Of a DNA stretch of 64,000 bases, positions 62,751-64,000 are shown in pieces. Origin of the DNA: Jiangella asiatica (GTDB taxonomy: Bacteria; Actinomycetota; Actinomycetes; Jiangellales; Jiangellaceae); contig NZ_SMKZ01000016.1 in the NCBI RefSeq assembly GCF_004349065.1, positions 1 to 64,000 of the forward strand, given 5' to 3'. The notes under the pieces are model-generated. The model saw only the letters and a list, made by a program, of their open reading frames with translations, searched no databases and was not told the origin of the DNA. The position numbers were made by a program, and so were the translations under genes. Each line of letters opens with the position of its first letter. Within the stretch, counting starts at the first letter, position 1.

Positions 62751-64000
62751 GGTAGCGGCAGTCCCAGCGGATCGCGGAAGTGCGGCCCGTAGAGCATGAC
62801 GTTCTGCAGCACGTCGTTGTCCGGCGTGCACGGGTTGCCCTCGTCCGGGTCGCACCCGGCCCCGTTCGTGCTGAACACCACCATCGGATCGGTCGGCGAG
62901 GTGCCCGGGACGTTGGTGACCATCTGCCCGCCGTAGTTCTGCCGGAGCTGTGGCCAGGTGGTCCCCGCGGTCACGTCGACCGGCTGGCCGGCGCCGTCGC
63001 GGACGACGGTCCACGGTCCGGCCGGCGACGGTGCCCGCCACAGGTACACCTGCGGCCCGAGGAACCACAGCGGACCCTGCTTGGCGGTCATGAGGAAGCC
63101 GCTGCCCCACGGGATGAGGCCGGCGAGCCCGACGGTGTTCGTGTCGGCCGGGAAGTCCAGGGCCATCGGCCGGGCCTGGCCGACCGTGGCCGACCACGTG
63201 CTGCCGGTCCAGTACTGCCAGCTGGACCCGGTGAGCAGCTCGTCGTCCGGTGCGCGCGCGACGTAGACTCCCGGCGCGAACGGCCCGCCCGCCGACGGCC
63301 CGTCGGGCTGGAAACCGCCGGCCCGGCCGTACAGGTACACGTAGCCGCCGTGGTGGAAGATCTTCGAACCGAAGTGCGGCATGTCCAGGGCGTCCGGGTC
63401 GTAGGGCACGGAGCTGACCGAGATCACGTCGAGCGTGGACGCCGACAACGTGAAGATCTTCACCGTGCACACCCGCCAGGCCTCGCCCGGGCAGACGCCG
63501 CTGGCGGTGATCCGGATGACCGCCGGGCTGACGGTGGAGTCGACGTAGCCGCCGGCGGCCCAGAAGATGACGCCGTCCTGGTCGGGCAGGAACGACGTCG
63601 GCGCGGACGTAGTGCCGCGGGTCACCGGGGTGAAGCAGGCGCCGTCCTGCAGCTGGGCGCTGCGGACCATCCGCCAGCCCGGCAGGAGCGCGTCGTTCTC
63701 GTCGATCTGGCCCATGAACGTGTCGCCGAACAGCCAGAGCTCGCGCCCGTCGGGCAGCGAGATAGGCCAGGCGCCGTCACCGCCGGCCCAGCCGCCAGAG
63801 CGGTGGTCGAAAGCCTCCTGGTAGTCGGCCGGGCCGCTCGGAACAGCGTCCAGGCAGTGCGTCGGCCACTCGACGGCGTCGACGGCCAGTGCCGCGTCGA
63901 CGGCCAGTGCCGCGCCGGCGGTCACCCCCGCGTCGGTCTCGGCTGCCGGCGCGGTGCCTCCGGCGGGTGGCGCGGACACCGTCAGTGCCGCCATCGTCAG
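62747..64000 (-). CDS. Five-bladed beta-propeller protein (DUF4185/GH43-like), N-terminus beyond the window
   Basis: At least 418 codons are open to the window edge. The first residues (LTMAALTVSAPPAGGTAPA) look like the tail of a signal peptide, so the true start lies beyond 64000; ATG 63994 is probably internal. Propeller blades are indicated by ELWLFGDTFMGQI, VYLYGRAGGF, SGFLMTAKQGPLWFLGPQVYLWRAPSPAGPW and MVTNVPGTSPTDPMVVFSTNG. Such proteins act on, or bind, plant or algal oligosaccharides; no catalytic triad is certain. First visible gene of the minus-strand operon with the TIM/FGE fusion and GH3. Confidence 0.75.
   Translation of the reverse strand: MTMAALTVSAPPAGGTAPAAETDAGVTAGAALAVDAALAVDAVEWPTHCLDAVPSGPADYQEAFDHRSGGWAGGDGAWPISLPDGRELWLFGDTFMGQIDENDALLPGWRMVRSAQLQDGACFTPVTRGTTSAPTSFLPDQDGVIFWAAGGYVDSTVSPAVIRITASGVCPGEAWRVCTVKIFTLSASTLDVISVSSVPYDPDALDMPHFGSKIFHHGGYVYLYGRAGGFQPDGPSAGGPFAPGVYVARAPDDELLTGSSWQYWTGSTWSATVGQARPMALDFPADTNTVGLAGLIPWGSGFLMTAKQGPLWFLGPQVYLWRAPSPAGPWTVVRDGAGQPVDVTAGTTWPQLRQNYGGQMVTNVPGTSPTDPMVVFSTNGAGCDPDEGNPCTPDNDVLQNVMLYGPHFRDPLGLPLP
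63876..63911. repeat. Perfect 18-bp tandem duplication in the exported leader
   Basis: GCGTCGACGGCCAGTGCC occurs twice in direct succession (63876-63893 and 63894-63911). It encodes ALAVDA twice in the linker of the propeller protein. In frame, so harmless; a recent replication slip. Confidence 0.9.

Noticed and set aside
1-64000. CRISPR arrays, transposases, integrases, tRNA or rRNA genes
   Set aside because: No evenly spaced repeats, no DDE or recombinase motifs, and no cloverleaf-like GTTCGA or ribosomal signatures were seen; the DUF222-HNH gene is the only mobile-type element.

Overview
The window is about 72% GC by eye, codon-biased to G/C in third positions, and uses many GTG and TTG starts. 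It carries Tat and lipoprotein signals and a DUF222/HNH (13E12-type) gene. Together these point to a soil-type actinobacterium; a Jiangella-like relative is a guess that cannot be tested from this sequence alone. I see no rRNA, tRNA, CRISPR array, transposase or phage gene. Almost everything is carbohydrate or organic-acid catabolism, in tightly coupled operons that each have a local regulator or a dense promoter region.

Layout: (1) 1-1519, a frameshifted, partial DUF222-HNH gene. (2) 1709-9365 (-), a six-gene operon: two GH16-like secreted proteins, a clan GH-A glycosidase, two sulfatases and an (alpha/alpha)6-barrel glycosidase, probably for a sulfated glycan. (3) 9741-24891, a LacI-controlled block: a TPP-dependent 2-oxoacid dehydrogenase E1 (beta and alpha) with a free-standing lipoyl domain; a minus-strand set of enolase-superfamily enzyme, SDR, metallo-beta-lactamase-fold hydrolase and LacI regulator; and a plus-strand set of mutarotase, CUT2-type sugar ABC importer, second enolase-superfamily protein, second SDR and a secreted NPCBM protein. 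Matching palindromes lie at both outer promoters. (4) 25205-26978, a small membrane peptide and an SPFH/NfeD pair, housekeeping in character.

(5) 27014-34011, a GntR-regulated operon: NitT/TauT-type ABC importer (permease frameshifted), 3-hydroxyisobutyrate-dehydrogenase-like enzyme, mandelate-racemase-type enzyme and aldehyde dehydrogenase, closed by a strong terminator. (6) 34226-37699 (-), a two-component system with an S41 peptidase. (7) 37774-46069 (-), a 1363-residue secreted GH99/WbsX-like protein, a CUT1 ABC importer and a cytoplasmic WbsX-like protein, next to a divergent AraC regulator (46195-47073). (8) 47314-56289 (-), a Tat-exported metallophosphoesterase/beta-propeller fusion, a 1237-residue GH67 alpha-glucuronidase-like protein and a GH172 (DUF2961) protein. 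(9) 56369-64000, a Gfo/Idh/MocA oxidoreductase and a Tat-exported GH16-like protein on plus, converging with GH3, a TIM-barrel/FGE-like fusion and a five-bladed-propeller protein on minus.

How the genes work together (inference): secreted or Tat-exported hydrolases and sulfatases break complex acidic or sulfated plant or algal glycans. Three different ABC importers bring in the products. SDR, lactonase-like, enolase-superfamily, HIBADH-like and ALDH enzymes then process sugar acids by oxidative, non-phosphorylative chemistry. The most unusual items are the E1 pair with only a solo lipoyl domain, the glycosidase-like/FGE fusion that lacks the FGE cysteines, the glucuronidase and GH99-like giants with repeated C-terminal modules, and the two single-base frameshifts.
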